A stretch of DNA of 64,000 nt from Chloroflexota bacterium (GTDB taxonomy: Bacteria; Chloroflexota; UBA11872): NCBI GenBank assembly GCA_026706485.1, contig JAPOYR010000002.1, positions 248,001 to 312,000 on the forward strand, written 5' to 3'. A model generated the notes under the pieces. The model was not told the DNA's origin and made no database searches. It was given only the letters and a program-made list of their open reading frames with translations. Positions 28,741-37,024 of the stretch are shown here, piece by piece (within the stretch, counting starts at the first letter, position 1; every line of letters starts with the position of its first letter). A program made the position numbers and the translations under genes.

Positions 28741-29730
28741 CTACCCATCTTCTGGTGTGTTGGGACTGCCGGCGATGAAGCTCTCTGGCCGAAGGCTTAC
28801 GGTGAACGGCTGCGCTTCTTGCTGAACCGGTCTGCCATCCCAGGATGGCATTTCATTGCTTGCCCCTAGACTGAATCCGTGCCAACTAGAGGCCAGATTA
28901 GCCTGCCTTGCAGCGCCACCCGGGTCGGGATAAACCGTGCCGAAATGAATGTTCATACGATCAAGATCGGAGATTGCAGCATTCACGCTACGAGCATATT
29001 GGATCTCGTAGCGTTCGAGAAGATGCCCGAGATCCCTCGATGCCAAATAGCTTTCAATCTCGATATAGGCGTCATGTTCAAGCCGCGTAAAAACGCCCTG
29101 CTGCGCACGTTGCCTGTGGAGCTCATATCTCACGTTATCGATGAAACTGAATTCTCCGTCGACAAAGACATCGCGTGTGCACGAAAGCTCCCAGACGACC
29201 ACAGGCGGCCCTGAACTCGTGATTGCCTCAGGATTGGGACTTCCCAGATGAGGATTCTCGGAAATAACCCGCTCCGAGAAAGCCCAGAAAGCGGCAACAA
29301 ATGGGCTCCGCGACCAATCGAGCAACGGCGTATTCAGTCCGTGGTGCCGTCCGAATGTCCACCAATCGTCATCGGTCTCAAGAGTTCGCTCTGGTAGCTC
29401 AGGCATTGTCCCGGCTAGCCACTTAAATGCTAGCAAGTTAGCGTCGCGCGCTTGTTCGTAGTTGCCGATGGAGCTATGCCGGCTGCTGAATCGTTCGAAT
29501 CCGTCATGGGGTCCGAAAAACTCCTCACGGGTGCGCGGCATCCCTCGACTCAGGTAGGCGATAAACCGCTCCCAGGTGGACGACAGCTTCCACTCAGGTT
29601 TGGCGTGTCCGCGATATATGCGGCCACCGATTTGCTTACCTCCTGTTACTCGAAGAGCCTGGATGAATGCGTCCCAGGACTCACACTGAGTGACCCTAAT
29701 CCCGGAGTCTTCGGTATAGCGGTTGGGCAA
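28741..29730 (-). CDS. FRG-domain protein, defence-module neighbour
   Basis: A 329-residue protein with an FRG domain, named for its Phe-Arg-Gly-type motif, here seen as GGRIYRGHAKPEWKL plus the FGRHHGLNTPLLDWSRSP block. FRG domains recur beside restriction-modification and abortive-infection systems, but their activity is not established. The only start is a TTG at 29730, and the conserved part begins near IRVTQCESWDAF. GC is about 50%, well below the surroundings. Its TAG stop at 28741-28743 is in frame with the R-M coding sequence 3' of it. Confidence 0.82.
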   Translation of the reverse strand: MPNRYTEDSGIRVTQCESWDAFIQALRVTGGKQIGGRIYRGHAKPEWKLSSTWERFIAYLSRGMPRTREEFFGPHDGFERFSSRHSSIGNYEQARDANLLAFKWLAGTMPELPERTLETDDDWWTFGRHHGLNTPLLDWSRSPFVAAFWAFSERVISENPHLGSPNPEAITSSGPPVVVWELSCTRDVFVDGEFSFIDNVRYELHRQRAQQGVFTRLEHDAYIEIESYLASRDLGHLLERYEIQYARSVNAAISDLDRMNIHFGTVYPDPGGAARQANLASSWHGFSLGASNEMPSWDGRPVQQEAQPFTVSLRPESFIAGSPNTPEDG

Positions 29731-30340
29731 TGCGGTACGCCTCGGCCAACGTAGGAAGTCGAGGCCAATTCTACCCCGCGCGGTTTTGTGGGCCGGTCAG
29801 CATGGCGTGGCGATAGGGACGACGCATGCGCCGCCCCGCCACTGGACTACGGGATTTATTTCGTGGTCGAAGTTAAACCCCGAACATGCCAAAAAACTCC
29901 TGCCCCAATCTGTTCGCTCCGCGCCGGTCGCACGGGCAATCGACCGGATTGGGGTGCCAGGAGGAGGTTTGGGAGCCGTTTGCGGCCAAAGTCTTCGCAC
30001 TTTGCCTGGACCCCGGCATTCGCCGGGGTGACGAATAGGCGATCCCTCTCACCCCAGCTCTCTCCCTCGGCGGGGAGAGGGAGCCGGAGGAGCGCGGAAA
30101 TGGCGGGGAACCCCTCACCCCGACCCTCTCCCCAGGGGAGAGGGAGCTGGACTCAAGTCGGAAGTGGGAGCCGGACTCGAATGGGGAGAGGACACGGGAC
30201 AGCCGCCGGGGCGGCCCGCCCGTGTGCCACGATGACGCCGCGCGCCGTATTGCCACCTGGGGCGAACCCAACTGCCGGAACCATTTGACTTCGAACCCGC
30301 GCTGAGCGCTGCCGGGCGGCGGCGTGGACGCGGCAGCGCG
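29731..30340. other. Non-coding gap of about 600 bases with a repeat cluster
   Basis: No gene could be supported. The left part (29731-30000) has moderate GC and looks like decayed sequence. The right part holds palindromes described separately (30008-30150). Between 30233 and 30341 the aminotransferase frame is open without a standard start. Confidence 0.6.
30008..30150. repeat. REP-like palindrome cluster upstream of the aminotransferase gene
   Basis: A CCCCGGCATTCGCCGGGGTGACGAA unit is followed by two CTCTCCC...GGGGAGAGGG units, centred near 30073 and 30132. They are the same families as the cluster at 25225-25420, so the R-M/FRG pair is bracketed by matching repeats. Confidence 0.8.
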
Positions 30341-31456
30341 ATGGTGACGCCGGGGCGCTCGACCGGACCGATGGTGGCGGACCTGACCGTGGGTCAGCCG
30401 GCGGTTGACGTGCTGCCGCTGGACGAGCTGGCGGAGGCGGCGCGGGCCGCGCTGCCCGGCAATCCCAAGGCCCTGCTGTATACGCACACCGAAGGCGCGG
30501 CGGAGCTGATCGACGTGGTGCGGGCCAAGCTGCGGCACTACGAAGGGCTGGACCTCGACCGCGACCAGATCGCCATCACCAGCGGCTCGAGCCAGGCGAT
30601 CGACCTGGTACTCCGGACGTTCACCGAACTGGATGGGCCGTTGGCCATGGATGAAGTGTCGTACGGCGCCATTCCGGCGCGCCGGCTGACCGGTCGCGTC
30701 GACCACATTCCGTTCGACGACGACGGACCGCAGCCGGAGGCCGTCGCCCGGCATGCGCGTGCGCTCGACCGGCCGTTCGTGTTCTACACCATGCCGACGT
30801 TTCAGAACCCGACGGGCCTGACCGTCGGCATGACCCGCCGCCGCGAACTGCTCGACGTCTGCCGCGCGGAAGGCGTGCCAATCCTCGAGGACGACGCCTA
30901 CTACGAGCTGCGCTATGAGGGCGAGCGCGTGCCGTCACTCTTGGAGCTGGACGGCGGCAGCGGGCTGGTGGTGCGCACCGGCACGTTCTCGAAGATCTTG
31001 GGGGCCGGCATTCGCCTGGGGTGGATGGCCAGCTCGGCGCCGCTGATCGACCGGGTGCTGCGGCTGAAGCCGGACAGCGGCACCAGCCCCTTCGCCTCGG
31101 CCATCGCGGCGCGGTTCATGCAGGACCACATGGAGTCGCAAATCGCGCGGGTGCGGGCCTTCTATCGCGACAAGCGCGACTTGATCATGGAGGCGCTCGA
31201 CCGGCATCTCGAGGATCGGGCGACGTGGCGGACTCCCGAGGGTGGCTTCTTCGTGTGGATCACGTTCGACCCGTCGCGCGACGTGGCGGCGATCGTGCAT
31301 GAATGCGCCTCGCGCGGCGTGCGAGTGCGCAGCGGCGCGGAGTTTCGAGTGGACGGAGACACGCGCCACGCCATTCGGCTGGCGTTCAGTCACACTGAGC
31401 CGCAGGCTATTGAGAGAGGCGTGAAGATCCTGGGCGAGGTGGTGGCGGAGCAGTGA
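30341..31456 (+). CDS. PLP-dependent class I/II aminotransferase (2-aminoadipate/MocR-core type)
   Basis: A 371-residue aminotransferase. Visible motifs are ITSGSSQAIDL, FYTMPTFQNPTGLT (the Asn and Pro contacting PLP), LEDDAYYEL (Asp binding the pyridine nitrogen) and TGTFSKILGAGIRLGWM with the Schiff-base Lys, plus a late Arg (HAIRLAFS) for the carboxylate. No GntR helix-turn-helix is attached. The ATG at 30341 is used; homologous sequence may start a few codons earlier (DFEPALS), without a standard start. Its stop overlaps the next Ldh2 gene by GTGA, so they form an operon. Confidence 0.9.
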   Translation: MVTPGRSTGPMVADLTVGQPAVDVLPLDELAEAARAALPGNPKALLYTHTEGAAELIDVVRAKLRHYEGLDLDRDQIAITSGSSQAIDLVLRTFTELDGPLAMDEVSYGAIPARRLTGRVDHIPFDDDGPQPEAVARHARALDRPFVFYTMPTFQNPTGLTVGMTRRRELLDVCRAEGVPILEDDAYYELRYEGERVPSLLELDGGSGLVVRTGTFSKILGAGIRLGWMASSAPLIDRVLRLKPDSGTSPFASAIAARFMQDHMESQIARVRAFYRDKRDLIMEALDRHLEDRATWRTPEGGFFVWITFDPSRDVAAIVHECASRGVRVRSGAEFRVDGDTRHAIRLAFSHTEPQAIERGVKILGEVVAEQ

Positions 31457-32493
31457 CCGATTCCCGGCGCATGGACCACCAAGCCATGCGGACGTTCGCC
31501 GCCGATGTGATGGCCGCCGCCGGATGCTCGGCCGACGAGGCGGAAAGCGTCGCCGACATGCTGGTGGAAGCCGACCTGCGCGGCTTGTTTTCCCACGGCG
31601 TGATGCGGCTGACGGTCTACACCGACTGGATTCGCGAAGGCCGGATGCGCCCCGGCGCCGAGATCCGGGAAGTCGTTTCGGGACCCGCGGTGGCCGTCCT
31701 GGACGCCGACGGGGCCCTCGGCCCGGTGTCCGCCGCCCGCGGCGTCGACCGCGCCGTCGAGCTTGCCCTCGCCGGCGCCGCGGCGTTCGTGTTCGTGAAG
31801 AACGGCACGCACTTCGGGCCGGCGGCGCACTGGGCGCTGCGAGCGGCCGAGCGCGACTGCATCGGGTTCTGCTCCAGCAACGGCGGCGGCGTGGCCGGCG
31901 TGCTGGCCTACGGCAGCCGCGAGGTGGCCCTGACCAACGGCCCCATCGCCTGGGCCCTGCCGACAGCCAGACACCCGGCACTGGTGGCGGACATGGCCGT
32001 GGGCGCGGCCGCGATGGGCAAAGTGCGGGTGGCGCGGGCGGCCGGTACGCCGATCCCGGACGACTGGGGCGTGGATGCCGACGGCAATCCGACCACCGAC
32101 CCGGCCGCGCTCGTCAACCTGATTCCGTTCGCGGGACCCAAGGGCTACGGAATGGGCATCGTGACCGAGACGCTGGCGGGAATCCTGGCGGGCGCGGTGG
32201 CCCGAGTGAACCGGAAGCCCGACGATCCGCAGCCGGTGGGGCAGGTGTTCGGCGCGATCAACATCGCCGCGTTTCGGCCCGTGGCGGAGTTCAAAGCCGA
32301 TGTCGACGATGCGATCGATCGGCTCCACGCCATCCCGCCAGCGGTGGGATCCGACGGAGTGATGGCTCCGGGCGAGCCCGAGTGGCGGAAGCGTAACCAG
32401 TCGCTGGCGGACGGCATCGAGTACCCCGACGGCCTGCTGGAAGACTTGGCCGTCACCGCACGAAGCCTGGGCGTCGCCCCGGCCTGGAGCTGA
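31453..32493 (+). CDS. Ldh2-family 2-hydroxyacid dehydrogenase (copy 2 of 4)
   Basis: A 346-residue Ldh2/ComC-type oxidoreductase with EADLRGLFSHGVMRLTVY (catalytic His), KNGTHFGPAAHWAL, NGPIAWALPTA and GPKGYGMGIVTETLAGIL. It starts at GTG 31453 overlapping the aminotransferase stop and is followed 4 bases later by another Ldh2 gene. The pairing with an aminotransferase suggests the 2-oxo acid made by transamination is reduced here, or the reverse; the substrate is unknown. Confidence 0.9.
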   Translation: MTDSRRMDHQAMRTFAADVMAAAGCSADEAESVADMLVEADLRGLFSHGVMRLTVYTDWIREGRMRPGAEIREVVSGPAVAVLDADGALGPVSAARGVDRAVELALAGAAAFVFVKNGTHFGPAAHWALRAAERDCIGFCSSNGGGVAGVLAYGSREVALTNGPIAWALPTARHPALVADMAVGAAAMGKVRVARAAGTPIPDDWGVDADGNPTTDPAALVNLIPFAGPKGYGMGIVTETLAGILAGAVARVNRKPDDPQPVGQVFGAINIAAFRPVAEFKADVDDAIDRLHAIPPAVGSDGVMAPGEPEWRKRNQSLADGIEYPDGLLEDLAVTARSLGVAPAWS

Positions 32494-32497
32494 TCCC

Positions 32498-33574
32498 ATG
32501 GGCGCCGCGACATACACCACCTACGACACCAGCGGCCCGCAGGTCGCGCGCCAGGAGCTCGAGACGTTCGGGGGCAAGCTGCTGGAATCCGTGGGGATGA
32601 ACGCAGCGGGCGCCGCCCTGACGGCCCGGACGCTGGTGCACGCGGACCTGCGCGGCGTGCATTCGCACGGCGTGCGGATGTTGCCGCTCTATCTGAAGAC
32701 GCTGGCCAACAAATCCTTGAATCCCAGGCCGACGGTGCGGGAAGTCAGCAGCGGCCCCGGCCACGCGACGTTCGACGGCGACAACGGGATGGGCCAAATT
32801 GCGTCCGAAGTCGCGATGGCGCGGGCGATCGAGTTGGCGCACGACTTCGGCGTGGGGATGACCGTCGTCGACAACACCGGCCACTTCGGCGCGGCCGGCT
32901 ATTGGGTCATCATGGCGGCGGAGGCGGGCTGCATGGGCTATTGCGCCAGCAACCTGCGCGGCCCTGTGCTCCTGGCGACCGGGGGCCGCGGCGGAGCCGC
33001 CGGCAACAATCCGCTGGCCTGGGCCTTCCCCGGCCGGCGCCACCGTCCCACGGTGCTGGATATGGCGACCGGGGCCGTGGCCCTGGGCAAGATCGCGGCG
33101 CTGGGGGAGGGCGGATTTCAAGCCCCGGAAGGCGTCGCGGCCGATGCCGAGGGCCGGCCGACCCGCGATCCGTCCAAGGTGGCCTTCGTGGCTCCGGCGG
33201 CGGGTCCCAAGGGATATGCATTGGCCGTGGTGCACGACGTGCTGGTGGGCGCCCTGACCGGCGGCGGATCGGCGCTGCAGAAGGAGCCGCTGGTGCTCGG
33301 CGGCCCGCTGGACGGCGGCCTGTTCTTCATGGCCATGGACATTTCGGCGGTCATGCCGCTGGCGGATTTCACCGTCGCCATGGACGCGCAGACCGACGCG
33401 GTGAACGGCCTCGAACCGGCGGCAGGCGTGGACCGGGTAAGCATGCCGGGCCAGATCGAGTGGGACCTCTACGACGAGCGCGTCGCGACGGGCATTCCAT
33501 TTCCCGCAGGCGTGCTCGATCCATTGGCCGAGGTCGCCAAACAGTATGGCGTGGCCCCGCCGTGGGTCGGCTAG
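32498..33574 (+). CDS. Ldh2-family 2-hydroxyacid dehydrogenase (copy 3 of 4)
   Basis: A 358-residue member of the same superfamily, with HADLRGVHSHGVRMLPLYL, VVDNTGHFGAAGYWV, GNNPLAWAFPG and GPKGYALAVVHDVLVGAL. It is only moderately similar to the neighbouring copy, so the two are old paralogs that probably differ in substrate or stereospecificity rather than a recent duplication. It lies 4 bases after copy 2 and 31 bases before the cysteine-synthase-like gene. Confidence 0.9.
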   Translation: MGAATYTTYDTSGPQVARQELETFGGKLLESVGMNAAGAALTARTLVHADLRGVHSHGVRMLPLYLKTLANKSLNPRPTVREVSSGPGHATFDGDNGMGQIASEVAMARAIELAHDFGVGMTVVDNTGHFGAAGYWVIMAAEAGCMGYCASNLRGPVLLATGGRGGAAGNNPLAWAFPGRRHRPTVLDMATGAVALGKIAALGEGGFQAPEGVAADAEGRPTRDPSKVAFVAPAAGPKGYALAVVHDVLVGALTGGGSALQKEPLVLGGPLDGGLFFMAMDISAVMPLADFTVAMDAQTDAVNGLEPAAGVDRVSMPGQIEWDLYDERVATGIPFPAGVLDPLAEVAKQYGVAPPWVG

Positions 33575-33605
33575 GCTGCATGGCTTCGAGCGCCAGAGGC
33601 CAGCG

Positions 33606-34577
33606 ATGAGCAGCATACGCGCCGACGGGACCCTTGGCTCCGTGCTGGGCGCGATCGGCAATACGCCGGTCGTCGAGCTGTCGCGGCTGACCAACGGGCT
33701 GCCGGGGCGGCTGGTGGTCAAGCTGGACTACTTGCAGCCCGGATTCTCGAAGAAGGATCGCGTGGCGCTGCGGATGATCGAGGACGCCGAGGCCAGCGGC
33801 GAGCTGCGGCCCGGACAGCCTGTGGTGGAGCTGACCAGCGGCAACGCCGGCACGGGCTTCTCCATCGTGTGCGCGATCAAGGGCTATCACTTCGTGGCGG
33901 TGATGTCGCGGGGAAACTCCGAGGAGCGGGCGCGCATGATGCGCGCGCTGGGCGCCGAGGTGGTGCTGGTGGACCAGTTGCCCGAGTCGACCCCGGGCAA
34001 GGTCTCGGGGGCGGACCTGGACCTGGTGGAGGCCGAGGCCCAGCGCATCGTGCGCGAGCGCGGCGCATTCCGGCCGGACCAATTCCGCTTGCAGAGCAAC
34101 TACCGGGCGCACCGGGACACGACCGGTCCCGAGCTGGTGGCGCAGACCGGCGGCGTCATCGACGCGTTCTGCGACATGGCGGGATCGGGCGGAACCGTGG
34201 GCGGCACGTCGGCGGCGCTCAAGCAGGCGATTCCCGGCGTCAAGTGCTTCGTCGTCGAGCCGGTCGGCGCCGCCGTTCTGGCCGGGAAGCCCATCGTGAA
34301 CGCGGACCACCGCATCCAGGGCGCGGGCTACTCGCGCGCGGAGCTGGCGAACATTCCGTCGGAGGCGGTGGACGGTTTTCTCACCATCGACGATGAGGCG
34401 GCGACGGAGATGACGCGTCGGCTGGCGCGCGAGGAAGGGATCTTCGCCGGCTTTTCGTCGGGCGCGAACGTCTCGGCGGCCATGGAGCTGCTGCAAGGCA
34501 AATTCCAGGGCGGCACCGTGGCCACGATCATCAACGATTCGGGACTCAAGTACCTGAGCACAGACCTCTGGGACTAG
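33606..34577 (+). CDS. PLP-dependent cysteine synthase-family enzyme
   Basis: A 323-residue fold-type II PLP enzyme. The ATG at 33606 follows an AGAGG ribosome site; the extra frame upstream is not conserved. IGNTPVVELSRL opens it, the PLP lysine lies in GFSKKDRVALRM, the glycine loop is GSGGTVGGTSAALK, and the late Ser is in FAGFSSGANVS. The usual substrate loop TSGNTG reads TSGNAGTGFS, a Thr-to-Ala change that may alter the substrate. It may be O-acetylserine sulfhydrylase or a related beta-replacing/eliminating enzyme. It stands last of the core operon with the two Ldh2 genes. Confidence 0.85.
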   Translation: MSSIRADGTLGSVLGAIGNTPVVELSRLTNGLPGRLVVKLDYLQPGFSKKDRVALRMIEDAEASGELRPGQPVVELTSGNAGTGFSIVCAIKGYHFVAVMSRGNSEERARMMRALGAEVVLVDQLPESTPGKVSGADLDLVEAEAQRIVRERGAFRPDQFRLQSNYRAHRDTTGPELVAQTGGVIDAFCDMAGSGGTVGGTSAALKQAIPGVKCFVVEPVGAAVLAGKPIVNADHRIQGAGYSRAELANIPSEAVDGFLTIDDEAATEMTRRLAREEGIFAGFSSGANVSAAMELLQGKFQGGTVATIINDSGLKYLSTDLWD

Positions 34578-34705
34578 CCGGAGGGCGAGTCGCCGATTGA
34601 CCGTGGGTCGTGATCGGCGCGCAACTGCGACACAATGGCAGCCATCGACATTGAGCGGGCGCTGACTCCGCCCGCAACCCGTCCGAGGCCCAAGGAGCAG
34701 CCACG

Positions 34706-35032
34706 ATGAGCATCAACCAGCGAGACGACCGTCCGATCATCGACATGGGCGACGGCATACAGCGCCGCACGATGGTGTGGGGCGACCGCATGTTGCTGGC
34801 CGAGATTCACATGGAGGCCGGCGGCACCGTGCCGCGGCACGACCATGTCTATGAGCAGATCGGGTACTGCATCAGCGGGAGCCTCGAGCTGCACATGGGC
34901 GACGACACGACCGTGGTCGGGCCCAACACGTCCTGGGTGATTCCGGGCAACGTGCCGCACGGGGCGCACGCGCTGGAGCCGAGCTTCGTGATCGAAGTCT
35001 GGAACCCCGCGCGCGACGACTACAAGGACTAG
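34706..35032 (+). CDS. Small cupin-domain protein
   Basis: A 108-residue single-cupin protein. The metal-binding motif 1 is PRHDHVYEQIGYCISGSLEL (His, His, Glu) and motif 2 is the PGNVPHGA His. An AAGGAG ribosome site precedes the ATG. Small cupins of this sort act as isomerases, decarboxylases or ligand sensors. It follows the cysteine-synthase-like gene after 128 bases, and may belong to the same catabolic cluster. Confidence 0.85.
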   Translation: MSINQRDDRPIIDMGDGIQRRTMVWGDRMLLAEIHMEAGGTVPRHDHVYEQIGYCISGSLELHMGDDTTVVGPNTSWVIPGNVPHGAHALEPSFVIEVWNPARDDYKD

Positions 35033-35129
35033 CGCCCGCTCGCATCGCATTGCCCCTCATGCCGACTAAACCGGCGTCGCGGCGGATGGACGCGTCCGCT
35101 TGAGCGCGCGTGGCGGTGTCGCCGGGCGC

Positions 35130-36386
35130 ATGTCGCGCGCGACCATCGAAATTTTGCGCGACAACCTGACGCTCATACCCTTCGTCACCGCAGGTGGACT
35201 GGCCGCCGCCGGGTTCCAGGTTTTCCTGTCACGCACCCTCGAAAAGACGGTCTACGGCGAGACGTTCGTCGTGCTCGGCGTCCTTTCGGTGCTGGGGGCG
35301 TCCACCCTGGTCATCCAGACCGTCCTCGCGCGAAGCAGCGCGCGGCTCTTCGCCTTGGAGCGGCTGGCGGATATGCGCCTGGCGGCCTGGACCGCCGGCC
35401 GGCGGCTGACCATTGCGGCGATCCTGCTCACCGCGATTCTCGCCGCGCTCACACCACTGCTGGTGCGCGCCCTTCAACTGACCAGCCCCTGGCCGATGCT
35501 GGTGGCCGCGGTTGGGGCCGGCTTGGGGCTGGTGGAGCCGCTGTTCCGCGGCATCACGCAAGGGGCGCGGGACTTCGTGGCACACGGCGCCGTCGTGGCA
35601 ATGCATGGGTTTGGCCGGCTGGGCGTAGGGGCCGTCGGCGTGCTGGCCGGGGGTGGATCGACCGGGGCGCTGCTGGCAGGCCCGGGGGGCGCACTCGCTG
35701 CCATCGGCACGGGTGTGGTCGCGCTGCGGCGCCTTCTGCGCGGCGACTCCGAGCCGGCCCACGCGGCGAGTTCAAGCGAGCCGGCATGGGTGCACATTCG
35801 CGTCGGCCTGATCGTGACCATCATGGTCGCCATGCTGCACCTGGACGGGCTGACGATGCGCGTGTTCCATCCTCCGGACGTCGCCGCCGACTACGCCGTC
35901 CTCGCGGTCATCGGGCGGATGGTCTACTGGAGCGGGATCACGATTGGGTTGGTCCTGCTCCCCTTTGTGGTCCAGGCCGCCACGCGCGGTGAGGACTACG
36001 TGCGGGCCTACCTGATCAGCGTGAGTCTGATGGTGTTTGCCGGGTCGATCGTGGCGGTGGTCGTGCTGCTGCGGCCCGAGTTCGTCTACGGCGTGGCATT
36101 CCGTGACGAATACACGCTCAACACGACGCTGCTGCCGATGTACGTCGCCGCGGCGGCGATGTTGGCGATTGCGACGATGACGGCAAGTCTTCACATTGGC
36201 GCGTCCAACCTGCGGGTGTGGATTCCCCTGGCGGTACTGGTGGTGGCGACCCTCGTTGCATTGGCCGTGGCGCACGAAAGCGCGCGCCAGGTGGTGACGG
36301 TCATCCTCGTAGCGGACGCCGTGGCCTTCGTCTACCTCGTCGGGGAGGCCGCGCTGCTCACGCGGCGGCGGCCGGCGCCTGCATAG
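35130..36386 (+). CDS. Polysaccharide flippase-like multi-pass membrane protein
   Basis: A very hydrophobic protein with about 11-12 predicted membrane helices, e.g. LIPFVTAGGLAAAGFQVFL at the start and VRVWIPLAVLVVATLVALAV near the end. The overall plan (an FLSRTLEKTVYG motif after helix 1, LARSSARLFALERL) matches Wzx/MATE-type lipid-linked sugar exporters (oligosaccharide flippases). I chose ATG 35130; a TTG at 35100 is the alternative. Its position beside the GDP-rhamnose genes suggests it moves surface-glycan precursors across the membrane. Confidence 0.75.
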   Translation: MSRATIEILRDNLTLIPFVTAGGLAAAGFQVFLSRTLEKTVYGETFVVLGVLSVLGASTLVIQTVLARSSARLFALERLADMRLAAWTAGRRLTIAAILLTAILAALTPLLVRALQLTSPWPMLVAAVGAGLGLVEPLFRGITQGARDFVAHGAVVAMHGFGRLGVGAVGVLAGGGSTGALLAGPGGALAAIGTGVVALRRLLRGDSEPAHAASSSEPAWVHIRVGLIVTIMVAMLHLDGLTMRVFHPPDVAADYAVLAVIGRMVYWSGITIGLVLLPFVVQAATRGEDYVRAYLISVSLMVFAGSIVAVVVLLRPEFVYGVAFRDEYTLNTTLLPMYVAAAAMLAIATMTASLHIGASNLRVWIPLAVLVVATLVALAVAHESARQVVTVILVADAVAFVYLVGEAALLTRRRPAPA

Positions 36387-36444
36387 GGGGCAGGCTCTTC
36401 GCCGGAGTGACGGAGAAGGCGGGATTGGCGGGTTTGGCAGGCAT

Positions 36445-36525
36445 GTCATTCCGAACGCAGTGAGGAATCTAAGGGCGCTGCGCCATTTCCCTGCCCCTTA
36501 GATTTCTCGCTCCGCTCGAAATGAC
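36445..36525. repeat. Composite mirrored repeat (GTCATTCC...TCTAAGG / CCTTAGATT...ATGAC)
   Basis: Two halves face each other in inverted orientation: a 30-base unit (36445-36474) and its near-reverse-complement (36496-36525), separated by 21 bases. The same composite occurs at 63555-63634, and a single half at 58014-58046. It sits in the gap between the flippase-like gene and the cupin. Confidence 0.8.
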
Positions 36526-36575
36526 AGGCAAGGAACGCGCGGAGGTAATGGTGGCGCGGGCGGCGACGTAGGGGT

Positions 36576-36638
36576 GGATTCCCGCCTTCGCGGGAATGAC
36601 GGAACGGGAGCGTGGTTCGACGGGCTCACCACGAACGG
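36576..36638. repeat. CATTCCCGC-type palindrome and a half GAGCTTGTCGAA-type element
   Basis: GGATTCCCGCCTTCGCGGGAAT lies at 36576-36597, followed at 36613 by TGGTTCGACGGGCTCACCA, a partial copy of the element found whole at 45.8 and 58.8 kb. Confidence 0.7.
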
Positions 36639-36652
36639 AGGGGGACGAGCTT

Positions 36653-37024
36653 CTAGTCGGGCGAGCGGCCGTAGTCGTCGGAAAAGCGCACCACGTCGTC
36701 GGGGTGCGGGGTGGACACTTCCAGCACTCGCACGGCGCCGTAGGGGGCGGCGAAGCGATGCACGGTGCCGGCTCGAACGCGGAAGGCCTCGCCGGGCTCC
36801 ATGTCGTGCGTCTGCACCGATTCCGGCGCAGATCCGACGGACAGGGCCAGGCGTCCGTCGAGCACGTAAATGGTTTCGTCCTTTTCGACGTGCGCTTGCA
36901 GGCTCAGCCGGTGGCCCTCGCTGATCTCGATCACCTTGCCCAGGTAGTGCTCGCAGCTGGCATAGATGATCTCCCGCCCCCATGGCTTGTCCACGATGGT
37001 GACGTCGTCGGACGGCGCGTTCAT
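36653..37024 (-). CDS. Cupin-domain mannose-6-phosphate isomerase-like protein
   Basis: A 123-residue cupin. The pattern VDKPWGREIIYASCEHYLGK, EGHRLSLQAHVEKDETIYVL and RVRAGTVHRFAAP matches the type II mannose-6-phosphate isomerase/GDP-mannose-pyrophosphorylase C-terminal cupins, with His and Glu metal ligands. The ATG at 37024 overlaps the mutase stop by ATGA; the longer open frame upstream is only the shadow of the mutase gene. Probably a sugar-phosphate isomerase of the adjacent GDP-sugar pathway. Confidence 0.82.
   Translation of the reverse strand: MNAPSDDVTIVDKPWGREIIYASCEHYLGKVIEISEGHRLSLQAHVEKDETIYVLDGRLALSVGSAPESVQTHDMEPGEAFRVRAGTVHRFAAPYGAVRVLEVSTPHPDDVVRFSDDYGRSPD

Noticed and set aside
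34578-34705. Promoter TTGACC ... CACAAT before the cupin gene
   Set aside because: Spacing is 28 bases, outside the usual 16-19.
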